Of a stretch of DNA of 64,000 bases, positions 36,833 through 45,488 are shown one piece after another (position 1 is the stretch's first letter; the number at the start of each line of letters is the position of its first letter). The position numbers and the translations under genes were made by a program. This DNA is from Bacteroidota bacterium (GTDB lineage: Bacteria > Bacteroidota > Bacteroidia > B-17B0 > Aurantibacillaceae), in contig JAUXTT010000025.1 of the NCBI GenBank assembly GCA_030684395.1, positions 114,033 to 178,032 of the forward strand, read 5' to 3'. A model generated the notes under the pieces. The model ran no database searches. It worked only from the letters and a program-made list of their open reading frames with translations, and had not been told where the DNA came from.

Positions 36833-37387
36833 ATGGAAACAGATAACGCTATTGAATTAACTGTAGAAGACATAAAAAAAGAAGCTGCATTGGATGTTCA
36901 AAAAAAGGACATCGGTAAAAGAATGCAGTTGATCATTTTCAAACTTGGAGGTGAAGAGTACGCTCTTTCCATTGATCAAATTAAAGAAGTTGTATTAACT
37001 CCCAGAATCGCAAAGATGCCTCAAACACCATCTTATATTAAGGGAGTTGCAAATATTCGTGGGAATATCATTGCTATTTTGGATCTGGAAGAAAAATTTG
37101 GAATCGAACAAGCTAAGGATGCCGTTTTGCAAAACTTTCATTATACGCTCGTAATCGAGAGTGAAATTTATAAAGCGGGATTTTTGGTTAGAGAGGTGCC
37201 TAACACTTTATCCATACTCTCTTCAGATATTGAAACATCTTCTAATTTTATTCAAACCTATTCGATTGATGAGAATTGTCTTCAGGGAGTTGTGAAGTCA
37301 GGTGAACGGTTAATCATTTTGATTGACATGATAAGGTTAATGGAAAGTACAAACGTAAATAATATAGTAACTAAAGCAGTAAAGTAA
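36833..37387 (+). CDS. cheW: CheW coupling protein
   Basis: The 184-residue protein has a CheW domain after a 30-residue charged leader: MQLIIFKLGGEEYALSIDQIKEVV, MPQTPSYIKGVANIRGNIIAILDL and a late CLQGVVKSGERLIILIDM. It links the receptor tip to CheA. It lies 11 bases after the receptor stop and 2 bases before cheY, within one operon. Confidence 0.96.
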   Translation: METDNAIELTVEDIKKEAALDVQKKDIGKRMQLIIFKLGGEEYALSIDQIKEVVLTPRIAKMPQTPSYIKGVANIRGNIIAILDLEEKFGIEQAKDAVLQNFHYTLVIESEIYKAGFLVREVPNTLSILSSDIETSSNFIQTYSIDENCLQGVVKSGERLIILIDMIRLMESTNVNNIVTKAVK

Positions 37388-37389
37388 AT

Positions 37390-37755
37390 ATGTCAAAAAA
37401 AGTTTTAATAGTGGATGATTCTATGTACATGCGTACAATGATCAACGAAGCACTTTTATCCGCAGGGTACGAAGTTGTTGGGCAAGCAGGAACAGGCGAA
37501 GCAGCTATTGATATGGCTTTGGACCTTCAACCGGATTTAATCACTCTTGATAATATCTTACCTGATATGATTGGAACTGATATTTTAAAGGTACTAAAGG
37601 AGGATGAAAAGCTGGGATCAAAGGTAATAATGATAAGTGCGGTAGGACAGGAATCGGTTATTCAGGAAGGTATGCGCTTAGGAGCATCTGATTATATTGT
37701 GAAACCCTTTACTTCTGAAAGTTTAGTTGATGCGGTAAACAAAGTAATGTCCTAA
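37390..37755 (+). CDS. cheY: CheY single-domain response regulator
   Basis: A 121-residue receiver with Asp9/Asp10, phospho-acceptor Asp54 (ITLDNILPD), Ser83 and Lys105 (YIVKPF). There is no output domain. In flagellated bacteria CheY binds the motor switch; no flagellar gene is present here, so its target must be different, for example the gliding apparatus or another protein of this operon. Confidence 0.95.
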   Translation: MSKKVLIVDDSMYMRTMINEALLSAGYEVVGQAGTGEAAIDMALDLQPDLITLDNILPDMIGTDILKVLKEDEKLGSKVIMISAVGQESVIQEGMRLGASDYIVKPFTSESLVDAVNKVMS

Positions 37756-37769
37756 CTAATTACTTACCG

Positions 37770-38816
37770 GTGAAAACTAGCATTAAGGTATTGGTAGCTG
37801 ATGATTCTTTATTTATGAGGTACCTCACCGCCGATATTTTAAAAAATGCAGGAGGGTTTGAAGTGCTTGATTTTGCAAGGGATGGAAAGGAAGCTGCGGA
37901 AAAGTGTTGTTCATTAAAACCGGATGTTGTAGTGATGGATATGTTAATGGGTGAATATGATGGGATAATGGGAGTGGAAATGATAATGAAAAAATGTCCG
38001 ACACCAATTGTTATTTTAAGTGCATTAGGAACAACAGATATGGATCCCATTATGCAAGCGTTAAAGCTTGGAGCAATTGATTATCATCATAAGCCCAATA
38101 GAAGTTCAGGTGATATAAAGAATAACGATGAGTTGCTTATTAAAAAGGTAATGAATGCAGCTCAGGTTTCCATGAAGGAATTACTAAAGGTTTCGCCCAG
38201 ATTAAAAGAAAATAGCAACCAACATACTTTTAGTGAGAATTTAAATTATGATGTAATTGTAATTGGTTCTTCCACGGGTGGACCTACAGCACTGGAAACC
38301 CTGATAACAAGATTGCCCGGAAATTTATCAGTGCCTGTTGTGGTAGCTCAACATATGCCCGAAAATTTTGTTCCATCATTTGCCAACAGGTTGGATCAGC
38401 TAACGCCCTTAAGTGTAGCAATGGCAAAAAAGGACGACGAATTACAGGCCGGAAAAATACTTATTGCCCCCGGAAGCAGAAACATGATAGTAAGGCAAAA
38501 TGCAAATGGAAAAGTAGTGTGCGATTTTACTTCGAAGCGTTACAAAGAATATAATTTTCCCTCAGTTACCGGTTTAATGGAATCTGTGGCTGAATTATTT
38601 GGAGCTAGGGCAATTGGTGTTATTTTAACCGGAATGGGGAAAGATGGTGCGGAAGGAATGAAGGCAATAAAAGATAAGGGAGGTTACACTATTGCGCAAA
38701 GCAAAGAAACCTGTGTTGTATATGGAATGCCCAGAGAGGCGGTAGATATTGGTGCAATTAAATCCGTAGTTCCTTTGGATGAAATAGGACCGTTTATAGT
38801 AAGTTGTTTAGAATAA
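37770..38816 (+). CDS. cheB: CheB protein-glutamate methylesterase/glutaminase
   Basis: The 348-residue protein has an N-terminal receiver (Asp57 in VVVMDMLMGEYDG) and the C-terminal methylesterase with Ser168 (IGSSTGGP), His195 (AQHMP) and Asp292 (LTGMGKDGAEG). It demethylates and deamidates receptor helices under CheA control. The start codon is GTG at 37770, 14 bases after cheY. Confidence 0.95.
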   Translation: MKTSIKVLVADDSLFMRYLTADILKNAGGFEVLDFARDGKEAAEKCCSLKPDVVVMDMLMGEYDGIMGVEMIMKKCPTPIVILSALGTTDMDPIMQALKLGAIDYHHKPNRSSGDIKNNDELLIKKVMNAAQVSMKELLKVSPRLKENSNQHTFSENLNYDVIVIGSSTGGPTALETLITRLPGNLSVPVVVAQHMPENFVPSFANRLDQLTPLSVAMAKKDDELQAGKILIAPGSRNMIVRQNANGKVVCDFTSKRYKEYNFPSVTGLMESVAELFGARAIGVILTGMGKDGAEGMKAIKDKGGYTIAQSKETCVVYGMPREAVDIGAIKSVVPLDEIGPFIVSCLE

Positions 38817-38820
38817 GATC

Positions 38821-40602
38821 ATGGGGAAAGAACAAGAGTACAGGGAAATATTTCTCGCCGAAGCACAAGAGAGCCAGGAACAACTCAACATGTTGTTTAC
38901 TGACCTGGAAAAAGACATCAACAACAAGAGGGCAATTGACGCTATTTTTAGAATAACCCACACCCTCAAAGGCAATGCCATGGGAATGGGATTCGCCGAA
39001 ATAGCTGAACTGGGCCATGTGATGGAAGATGTTTTTAATGAAGTTAAAACGGGCAAATTAACTTTAGACCACTCTCTTTTTGATAGTTTATATAAAGCGA
39101 ATGATGTTTTAAGTGAATTAATAGAAGCCATTAAAACACCCAAAACTGTTCGTTATAAGGGAATCAAAACAAAACTTGAGGTAATCTTAAAAAATGCAAG
39201 GGGATATGTTGTCACAGAAACAACTAATCCTATCGATCAGAATATTGTTCAACTTAAAGTTTCTAATGAACCCTCTATTCAAACTTCGGATTTTGAAAAT
39301 GTAGCCGCTGAAATTTCGGGAGATCAGGTACTGGAAATAGAGGAAGAAATTCAGGAAGAAGAAACGACAGTAAAAATAATACTTTCTGATACTGTTCAGG
39401 TTCCGGTAAGGAAACTAGATGCTTTATTAAATATTGTTGGCGAACTCATTATTGAAAAAGACAGCATCATTGCCAAATTTACTGAGTTAGGAAATAAAGC
39501 AAGTGAATTTGCCCGCTTACATAGAATTACCTCTGATCTCCAATTTGGGGTAATGGATGTTCGATTGGTTCAGGTAGGTTTTCTTTTCAATAAGTTCCAT
39601 CGGATTTTGAGAGATGTTGCAGTAATTGAAGATAAGAAAGTTGATTTGATACTGGAAGGAACGGAAATTGAGATTGATAGAAATATTATACGAACAATGA
39701 GTGATTCATTGGTTCATATGATTCGTAATTCGGTAAGTCATGGTATAGAAACACCTGAAAAAAGAAAGGCCTCAGGGAAATCAGAAACTGGTAAAGTTTA
39801 TCTGAGAGCCAGAAACGAAAAGGATACTGTATTTATTGAAATTGAAGATGACGGAGCCGGCATAGATCACCATGTAATAAAAAGAAAGGCTCTGGAAAAG
39901 AGCATTATTACAAAAGAATATGCGGAGATTATGACAAGAGATGAAGTTTTGATGCTCATCTTTGAACCCGGCTTTTCCAACGCCGAAAAGATAACCGAAG
40001 TGTCAGGTCGTGGTGTAGGGATGGATGTCGTAAAAAGAGCAACCGAATCAATAGGAGGAAAAATTATTATTGAAACTGAAATTGGAAAAGGTTCAAAATT
40101 TATTTTGTCGTTACCTTCTTCCATGGCAGTTAAAGGCGCTTTGTTGTTTGAATTAGGAAGGCAGGAGTTTGCTATTCCCTTATCGTATACAGAAGCAGTT
40201 ATCTCTTTGAGAAAAGCGGATATCCATAAGGTTAACAATGGACTCATCTCAACTTACCTGGGACATACCATATCCGTCATTTTTTTAAAAGATATGTATG
40301 AGCAAAATAAATCAAAGTCATTTACCAAAGAAAACACATTTCATGCTTCATACGATGAATTGGATGCAGCTGTAAAGCTTGATGTAGTAATTGTTTCTTA
40401 CGCAAATAAAATGGTTGGTTTAGTGGTTGACAAATTGCTGCAACAAAAAGAAATTGTGGAAAAAACCTTGTCAAATCCAGTAGATCATATAGAATTATTT
40501 AGTGGGGCAACCATTTTAGGAAATGGAAATATATGTTTAGTGCTTGATATTGCTGCAATACTGGGGAATTTATTTAGGGAAAAGAACAATCAACTTGCAT
40601 AA
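38821..40602 (+). CDS. cheA: CheA chemotaxis histidine kinase, lacking a clear P2 domain
   Basis: The P1/Hpt domain carries His47 (RITHTLKGNAMGMGF). After a low-complexity acidic linker (about residues 120-195) come P3 dimerisation (RKLDALLNIVGELI) and the P4 ATPase: HMIRNSVSHGIE N box, EDDGAGID G1, VSGRGVGMDVV G2. P5 follows as a CheW-like regulatory domain (AVKGALLFELGRQEFAIPLSY). At 593 residues it is short for CheA because the P2 CheY/CheB-binding domain appears absent, as in several non-flagellar systems. It starts 5 bases after cheB. Confidence 0.96.
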   Translation: MGKEQEYREIFLAEAQESQEQLNMLFTDLEKDINNKRAIDAIFRITHTLKGNAMGMGFAEIAELGHVMEDVFNEVKTGKLTLDHSLFDSLYKANDVLSELIEAIKTPKTVRYKGIKTKLEVILKNARGYVVTETTNPIDQNIVQLKVSNEPSIQTSDFENVAAEISGDQVLEIEEEIQEEETTVKIILSDTVQVPVRKLDALLNIVGELIIEKDSIIAKFTELGNKASEFARLHRITSDLQFGVMDVRLVQVGFLFNKFHRILRDVAVIEDKKVDLILEGTEIEIDRNIIRTMSDSLVHMIRNSVSHGIETPEKRKASGKSETGKVYLRARNEKDTVFIEIEDDGAGIDHHVIKRKALEKSIITKEYAEIMTRDEVLMLIFEPGFSNAEKITEVSGRGVGMDVVKRATESIGGKIIIETEIGKGSKFILSLPSSMAVKGALLFELGRQEFAIPLSYTEAVISLRKADIHKVNNGLISTYLGHTISVIFLKDMYEQNKSKSFTKENTFHASYDELDAAVKLDVVIVSYANKMVGLVVDKLLQQKEIVEKTLSNPVDHIELFSGATILGNGNICLVLDIAAILGNLFREKNNQLA

Positions 40603-40608
40603 TCAAAA

Positions 40609-41205
40609 ATGAAGAATCTTACAATAGAAGAAACAAAAGCCGCGAAAGAAATCATTTCGCAAGGGTTAATAAAAGCTGCGGAATCTCTCTCTTTTTTCAT
40701 GAAGGAAAAAATTGCGTTGAGTGAATCAGATTTTACAATATCAAATAATGAAAACATAACTCTCAAAGTCAATTCAGTGGAAGAGTTATTCGTTCTGGTA
40801 ACTGAAATGAAAGGCGAAATGAGAGGAACATGTTTTCTCGTTTTTAACCAGGAAGAAAAAGACGAAATTTGCAAAATGGCTTTGCCTCCCGAAATATACC
40901 ATGATTCGGCAAAGTTATGCTCTATGCAAGAACCTTTGTTACTGGAGGTAGATAATATAATTTCAGCTTCGGTTATAACGCAAATTGCAAATCAATTGAA
41001 AAAGAAAATCTATGGAGATGTTCCCCGACTTACGTTAATGTCAAAGGATAGTTTGAAAAAAATGATCTTGCAACAAATGGAGCCAAATAATTTTATTATC
41101 GGTTTTCAAACGGAATTCGTATCGAGTAAATCACACTTTCATCCTGAGTTTTTTTGGATTTTAGAACCTGATTTTTTAAAGTGCGTAAGAAACGAAATTC
41201 TATAA
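40609..41205 (+). CDS. CheC/CheX-like protein, probable CheY-P phosphatase
   Basis: The 198-residue protein sits between cheA and cheR. A CheC-type active-site helix is visible: LLLEVDNIISAS with Glu113 and Asn116, then exactly 22 residues to Pro139 (GDVPRL), matching the E-x2-N-x22-P part of the CheC phosphatase motif. The usual Asp/Ser four residues before the Glu is Pro109, so the motif is incomplete. The N-terminal half (GLIKAAESLSFFMKEKI) looks like the first CheC helix without catalytic residues. It would speed dephosphorylation of CheY. Sequence similarity is distant, so the name is a family-level call. Confidence 0.7.
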   Translation: MKNLTIEETKAAKEIISQGLIKAAESLSFFMKEKIALSESDFTISNNENITLKVNSVEELFVLVTEMKGEMRGTCFLVFNQEEKDEICKMALPPEIYHDSAKLCSMQEPLLLEVDNIISASVITQIANQLKKKIYGDVPRLTLMSKDSLKKMILQQMEPNNFIIGFQTEFVSSKSHFHPEFFWILEPDFLKCVRNEIL

Positions 41206-41223
41206 AAGGCTATTTAATTTATT

Positions 41224-42096
41224 ATGGAAAATATCCCTTCAAAAACGTTTACCGAAATCAGAGAGGAAATTAGTGATGAAGAATTACAATCGCTGACTGC
41301 TGCTATTAAAACCAGATATGGGATCGATTTTACAAATTACGAAACCAAATCGCTTAAACGCGGAATTGCTCGCCTGATATCTAAATATAATTTAGGCTCT
41401 TTGGTTGGATTATGGTCAAAGACTCTTAAGGATAGAGATTTTTTTCTTTCCTGCATAGACGATCTGTTGGTTAATCTTACGGAAATGTTTCGAAATCCGG
41501 AAATCTGGATTAAGATCAAAACAGATCTGCTTGAGAAAATTAAACTGAACTCATCCATCAAAGTTTGGCATGCAGGCTGTTCAACCGGGGAAGAAATATA
41601 CACCATGGCTATAGTGCTTACACATTCCAGGTTGTATTCAAAAGCTGAAGTAACTGCTACTGATTTGAGTTCACAAGCAATGGCAAAAGCAATGGCCGGA
41701 GTTTATCCCCAGCTTTTATGGAAAAAATACCTTTCTTCTTTCCGACAATATTTTCCAGACGGAAAGCCTGAAGACTATTTCAAACTGGAGGGAGAAGAAA
41801 TAAAGATCAATGATTCCTTAAAAAAAAATGTGACTTTCCAACGGCATAATTTGGTGCAGGACCGTATGTCCAAAAAATTTGACATTATTTTCTGCAGAAA
41901 TGTCATGATCTATTTTGACGAGGTTCTTAAAATGAAAGTGCTTAATCTATTTTACTCTTGTCTGGAGCCCGAAGGCTATCTAATTATTGGTTATTATGAT
42001 ATGCTCCCCGAAGCTCATAAAGAACTATTTACACTCTACGATGCCACCACAAGAATTTATAAGAAAAAGCCTGTAACACCGGTTGCACCCAAATAG
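41224..42096 (+). CDS. cheR: CheR receptor methyltransferase of the chemosensory operon
   Basis: A 290-residue methyltransferase with DLLVNLTEMFRNPEIW, VWHAGCSTGEEIYTMAI (SAM loop), VTATDLSSQAMAKA and FDIIFCRNVMIYFDE. It methylates glutamates on the receptor, most likely the soluble receptor at 33651-36821. It is the last gene before a possible terminator and a 180-base gap, so the core che operon probably ends here. Confidence 0.95.
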   Translation: MENIPSKTFTEIREEISDEELQSLTAAIKTRYGIDFTNYETKSLKRGIARLISKYNLGSLVGLWSKTLKDRDFFLSCIDDLLVNLTEMFRNPEIWIKIKTDLLEKIKLNSSIKVWHAGCSTGEEIYTMAIVLTHSRLYSKAEVTATDLSSQAMAKAMAGVYPQLLWKKYLSSFRQYFPDGKPEDYFKLEGEEIKINDSLKKNVTFQRHNLVQDRMSKKFDIIFCRNVMIYFDEVLKMKVLNLFYSCLEPEGYLIIGYYDMLPEAHKELFTLYDATTRIYKKKPVTPVAPK

Positions 42097-42110
42097 AAGT
42101 GGCAAAACGT

Positions 42111-42152
42111 ATGACATTTATCAGTATCACACTGTTTTTGGGTGTCATTTTT
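42111..42152 (+). terminator. Possible terminator between cheR and the phosphatase gene
   Basis: ATGACA (42111-42116) pairs with TGTCAT (42143-42148), with an inner CAGT/ACTG stem (42122-42134), followed by TTTTT. The stem is interrupted, so it may be leaky. Confidence 0.4.
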
Positions 42153-42202
42153 AAAATTCTATGTTATTTTGCAGAACGATTATTTTTTTGAAAATGGAGA
42201 AC

Positions 42203-42216
42203 TAGGGAATACCCTT
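42203..42216. promoter_or_regulatory. Palindrome TAGGG-N4-CCCTT, copy 3
   Basis: TAGGGAATACCCTT has the same GGG-N4-CCC layout as the identical sites at 18400 and 32747. It lies 62 bases before the phosphatase ATG (42279). No clear TAnnTTTG follows it, so the promoter itself is not called. Confidence 0.4.
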
Positions 42217-42278
42217 TAAAATCTGTTTAAGTCGCTCAAAAATTTTATCGATCATTTTTTTAAAATAACTTGGTGGTT

Positions 42279-43589
42279 ATGGAAACAGTATCACTAAAAA
42301 CACTTAACATTTTGGTTGTTTCAGATAAGTATAATCCTAATTACATCACAACTTGTGAAGATTATATTCTTTCTTTTTCCAACAAAGAAAAAGTTAGGGA
42401 GAAAGTGTTGGAAAAAGTTTTTGAGATTGTAATTATTGATGGAACCGGTGAAAATGAACTTACCGGAATACTCAACAACCTAACACTTCAAAAAACCACC
42501 AGCATTTTTATTTGTGGTGAAACCATGAATAAGGCTGAGTTATACAAGGTTAATAAAAATATTTTCTTTTGGGATGATAAGTTTGAAAACATTTCACTTG
42601 CAAAAGCGATTCAGCTTTCGAAGCTCAAATCTTCCAAAACAAAATATGCAGAAGAGAACAAAAGCCTTAAGGATAAGCTGGAAATGCAAAAAATAATGCT
42701 TGCCGAACTTGAGCAAACAAATAATAACCTGATCTCCGCAACCTGGCGCGAGCGCGATATAAAAAAACAATTGAAAGATGCGTTTGAAGAGATCGAAAAG
42801 TCAAAAAATATTATTGAGCTTCAGAATAAACGCATATCGGAAAGTATAAATTATGCACGTAAGATTCAATTAGCCATAAATCCAACGGAAGAAGATTTAA
42901 AAACCTATTTACCAGAAAGTTTCATTTTGTATAAGCCGAAAGATACAATTAGTGGCGATTTCCCTTGGTTTTGTAAAAAGGAAAACAGTGTTTATGTAGC
43001 AGCTGTTGACTGCACCGGGCATGGGGTGCCGGGCGCTATGATGTCTATGATCGGAAACCTGTTGTTGAATGATATAATTAACAACACAGAAAGCCCTCTA
43101 ACCGGATCTGTTTTGGATGATTTGCACCAGGCCGTTGTACATACACTAAAACAAAAAACTTCATCAAGTAATTCAACCGACGGGATGGATATTGCCTTAT
43201 TGCAGGTTTTCCCGGAGAAAAAAGAAGTTTGTTTTTCGGGGGCACACCGCCCTTTATACTTAATAAGAAATAAAAAAGTAATAGAATACAAAGGTGATAA
43301 GTTTCCAATTGGAGGCGCACAATATGATAGGAAGAGAGTGTCGTTTTCAAATAAAACAATACCCTACGAGAAAGGAGATATCATGCTACTATTCTCAGAC
43401 GGCTTGCCCGATCAAATTGGTGGTGAGGAAAAAAGAAAATTCATGTCGTCCCGTATTGCTGAGATTGCAACAGATAATTCAGAATTGAACATGAAAGAAT
43501 TGGAACATATATATAATATGTCTATCACAGATTGGATGCACAATACAAAGCAAGTGGATGATATTTTATTAATTGGTATTAAATTTTGA
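42279..43589 (+). CDS. PP2C/SpoIIE-type phosphatase with degenerate receiver and coiled coil (SiaA-like role)
   Basis: Residues 5-125 resemble a receiver fold (LNILVVSD, IVIIDGTG, SIFICGE) lacking a full acidic pocket. A coiled coil (about 125-200) leads to SESINYARKIQLAINP, and the SpoIIE phosphatase domain follows (FILYKPKDTISGDFPW, AAVDCTGHGVPGAMMS, LFSDGLPDQIGG, the Asp metal ligands). This family removes phosphate from partner-switch proteins. The following genes are SiaB- and SiaC-type, so it takes the place of SiaA of the Pseudomonas SiaABCD system, though it is soluble. The frame opens at a TTG (42270); ATG at 42279 is preferred. Confidence 0.9.
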   Translation: METVSLKTLNILVVSDKYNPNYITTCEDYILSFSNKEKVREKVLEKVFEIVIIDGTGENELTGILNNLTLQKTTSIFICGETMNKAELYKVNKNIFFWDDKFENISLAKAIQLSKLKSSKTKYAEENKSLKDKLEMQKIMLAELEQTNNNLISATWRERDIKKQLKDAFEEIEKSKNIIELQNKRISESINYARKIQLAINPTEEDLKTYLPESFILYKPKDTISGDFPWFCKKENSVYVAAVDCTGHGVPGAMMSMIGNLLLNDIINNTESPLTGSVLDDLHQAVVHTLKQKTSSSNSTDGMDIALLQVFPEKKEVCFSGAHRPLYLIRNKKVIEYKGDKFPIGGAQYDRKRVSFSNKTIPYEKGDIMLLFSDGLPDQIGGEEKRKFMSSRIAEIATDNSELNMKELEHIYNMSITDWMHNTKQVDDILLIGIKF

Positions 43590-43591
43590 TT

Positions 43592-44158
43592 ATGGTAGAT
43601 GCACTATATAGTAGTGAATTGATATGCTCATATGTTGATTTTAAAAACTCAACAGACAAGCATAAATTTATTTTTTCTTTCAGAGGAAAAATGTCGCACG
43701 CGGTGGTGAAAAACCTGCTTTCGATGGCTGAAAAAAAAATGGATGTCTTGCAGGAAGCCGAAACGGTTAAGAAAAAGATATTTGGTGTAATGATAAATTG
43801 CTTGCAAACAATTTGTTCCGAGGCAAAGACGATAGAAGACGGCGATGATTCAATTTTCTTAATAAGTAAAGATGAAGGCGGTTTTACTGTGTTTGCCGGA
43901 CGAAATTTATCTGAATCAATAGCCTCAAAATTAGCCGGGTTGATTAATGAGGTTAACCAACTCGATCGTAACTCACTGTTGGATTTACATAAGGAAAAAT
44001 TAAAGGAACTTCAGAACATTGGAGAAGCTTTCAATATTGATGAAACGATACTTGGTTTAGTAGATATTGCTAAACGCTCAGGTAAAAATATTAACTATTT
44101 AATTGAGAATATAGAAAGTGATAAAGTTTTTTTTTCAATTAAAGTACTAATTAATTAA
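43592..44158 (+). CDS. Degenerate SiaB-family protein (probable pseudokinase)
   Basis: It aligns over its length with the next product, a SiaB-type kinase (DUF6272), but key residues are lost. In the N-box helix the second copy has IMMEALQNIC, whereas this one has VMINCLQTIC: Glu becomes Asn and the Mg-binding Asn becomes Thr. The glycine-rich VGGAGLGFIDIARKSG becomes NIDETILGLVDIAKRSG, losing the ATP-lid glycines. It therefore probably binds partner protein without phosphorylating it. The frame opens at a TTG (43586) overlapping the phosphatase stop; ATG at 43592 is preferred. Four bases separate it from the next gene. Confidence 0.8.
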   Translation: MVDALYSSELICSYVDFKNSTDKHKFIFSFRGKMSHAVVKNLLSMAEKKMDVLQEAETVKKKIFGVMINCLQTICSEAKTIEDGDDSIFLISKDEGGFTVFAGRNLSESIASKLAGLINEVNQLDRNSLLDLHKEKLKELQNIGEAFNIDETILGLVDIAKRSGKNINYLIENIESDKVFFSIKVLIN

Positions 44159-44161
44159 ATT

Positions 44162-44722
44162 ATGAATCAGGCAAATCATGATATTTCATTTCTGCACGAC
44201 TTTTACAAAAGGATGAAAAAAAACCAGGTCTTAATGATGTATGAGGGGGAGTTTTCACAAGACGTAACAAAATCTGTTTTATCTATGACTGAAAACTCTT
44301 TCAGTGCCAACAATGTAGATGAAACTGTGAAAAAGAAGGTTTATAACATCATGATGGAAGCGTTGCAAAACATCTGCAAACATGAGTTCAAACAGTTGGA
44401 ACAGGATCTCCCAAATTCAGAGTCTTTATTTATGATTTCATCAACAGAGAAAAATTTTCATATCATCACCGGAAATGCAATTGAAAAAAAGATAATAGAA
44501 ACCATTAAAGGGAAGATCGATAAAGTGAATTCATTAGATCAGGAAGGATTAAAACTATTATATAAAGAAGCGAGATTAGGTTCTACTATTTCTTCAGTGG
44601 GCGGAGCTGGTCTTGGATTTATCGATATAGCGCGGAAATCAGGTAATAAAATTGAATATCATTTTGCACCTTTAACAGAAACAATCTTCTATTATACCCA
44701 ATTAGTAACAGTAACAAAATAA
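44162..44722 (+). CDS. SiaB-family serine/threonine kinase
   Basis: A 186-residue GHKL-type anti-sigma-like kinase (DUF6272). The N-box helix is KKKVYNIMMEALQNICKH with Glu66 and Asn70, and the lid motif is GGAGLGFIDIARKSG. In Pseudomonas aeruginosa SiaB phosphorylates SiaC on a threonine, reversing the phosphatase SiaA. The first SiaC-type gene starts 8 bases downstream and keeps that threonine, so it is the likely substrate. Confidence 0.88.
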   Translation: MNQANHDISFLHDFYKRMKKNQVLMMYEGEFSQDVTKSVLSMTENSFSANNVDETVKKKVYNIMMEALQNICKHEFKQLEQDLPNSESLFMISSTEKNFHIITGNAIEKKIIETIKGKIDKVNSLDQEGLKLLYKEARLGSTISSVGGAGLGFIDIARKSGNKIEYHFAPLTETIFYYTQLVTVTK

Positions 44723-44730
44723 TAATAATT

Positions 44731-45108
44731 ATGGAAATTTTAAGCATTACAGGAACCGAAGACACACCAACAATTAATTTTGATTATAACGCAGGGCAAT
44801 TTGTTGTTTCCGGAAGATCCTTACCGGAAGATGTAACAACTTTTTACGCACCGGTTATGTCATGGCTCGAACAATTTGCCAGTGCTCCAAAGGATGGGGT
44901 AAAATTTGATTTCAAATTGGAATATTTTAATACCGCTTCTTCAAAAATATTATTGGACCTGTTTATGAAGCTCGAAGAAATCAGCGACGAAAGTGGTAAG
45001 AAATTTACTATTAACTGGTACTATCAGGAAAGTGACCCAGACATGAAAGAGGCAGGAGAAGAGTACGCAGAATTGGTTTCCGTTCCATTTGAATTTGTGG
45101 CAAATTAA
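44731..45108 (+). CDS. SiaC-family regulatory phosphoprotein
   Basis: A 125-residue DUF1987 protein: TPTINFDYNAGQFVVSGRSLPEDVTTFYAPVMSWL, then LEYFNTASSKILLDLFMKLEE. Thr68 in YFNTASSK corresponds in motif and number to the phosphorylated Thr68 of Pseudomonas SiaC. There SiaC binds and activates the diguanylate cyclase SiaD; no such enzyme is encoded in this window, so the output partner here differs. The stop overlaps the next start by one base. Confidence 0.92.
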   Translation: MEILSITGTEDTPTINFDYNAGQFVVSGRSLPEDVTTFYAPVMSWLEQFASAPKDGVKFDFKLEYFNTASSKILLDLFMKLEEISDESGKKFTINWYYQESDPDMKEAGEEYAELVSVPFEFVAN

Positions 45109-45488
45109 TGTTAAACAGGAAAGCAACATATTTTAGCCCGGCTCTCACTCTAACAGGTGATTCCCTGCATATTGCCGGTAGACTTTGGATGGAAAACCCT
45201 CAATCCTATTTTGAGGATGTTTTTATTTACACTAAAAAAAGTAACGCAGGGCAATTTAGTGTGCGTCTTGACGTGGAACATCTTAATTCTTCTTCCATCA
45301 AACAATTATTGATATACTTTATTTTGCTAAAAGAACTGACTGATAAAGGAAATTTTTCTTTCGTTCACATTGTTTGGAATATTCCTGAAGATGATAATGA
45401 ATTAAAAGAAGTTATACTTGATCTCGCTCAAGTAAGTGAGATCAATATAGAAATACACACTTACAATTCGGAAAAAAGTAGTTTATGA
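45108..45488 (+). CDS. Divergent SiaC-like protein with serine at the phospho-site
   Basis: The 126-residue product follows the SiaC plan (TLTGDSLHIAGRLWMENPQSYFEDVF, then VEHLNSSSIKQLLIYFILLKEL). Aligned with YFNTASSKILLDL of the preceding protein, Thr68 becomes Ser61. Overall similarity is low, so a changed partner is likely. The gene is coupled at both ends: TAATG overlap with the preceding gene and ATGA overlap with the ABC transporter. A second, parallel switch feeding the transporter is conceivable. Confidence 0.75.
   Translation: MLNRKATYFSPALTLTGDSLHIAGRLWMENPQSYFEDVFIYTKKSNAGQFSVRLDVEHLNSSSIKQLLIYFILLKELTDKGNFSFVHIVWNIPEDDNELKEVILDLAQVSEINIEIHTYNSEKSSL

Noticed and set aside
37390..37755. 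Flagellar chemotaxis
   Set aside because: No flagellar, motor-switch or pilus motor gene is present in the window and the phylum usually lacks flagella; surface or gliding control is more likely.
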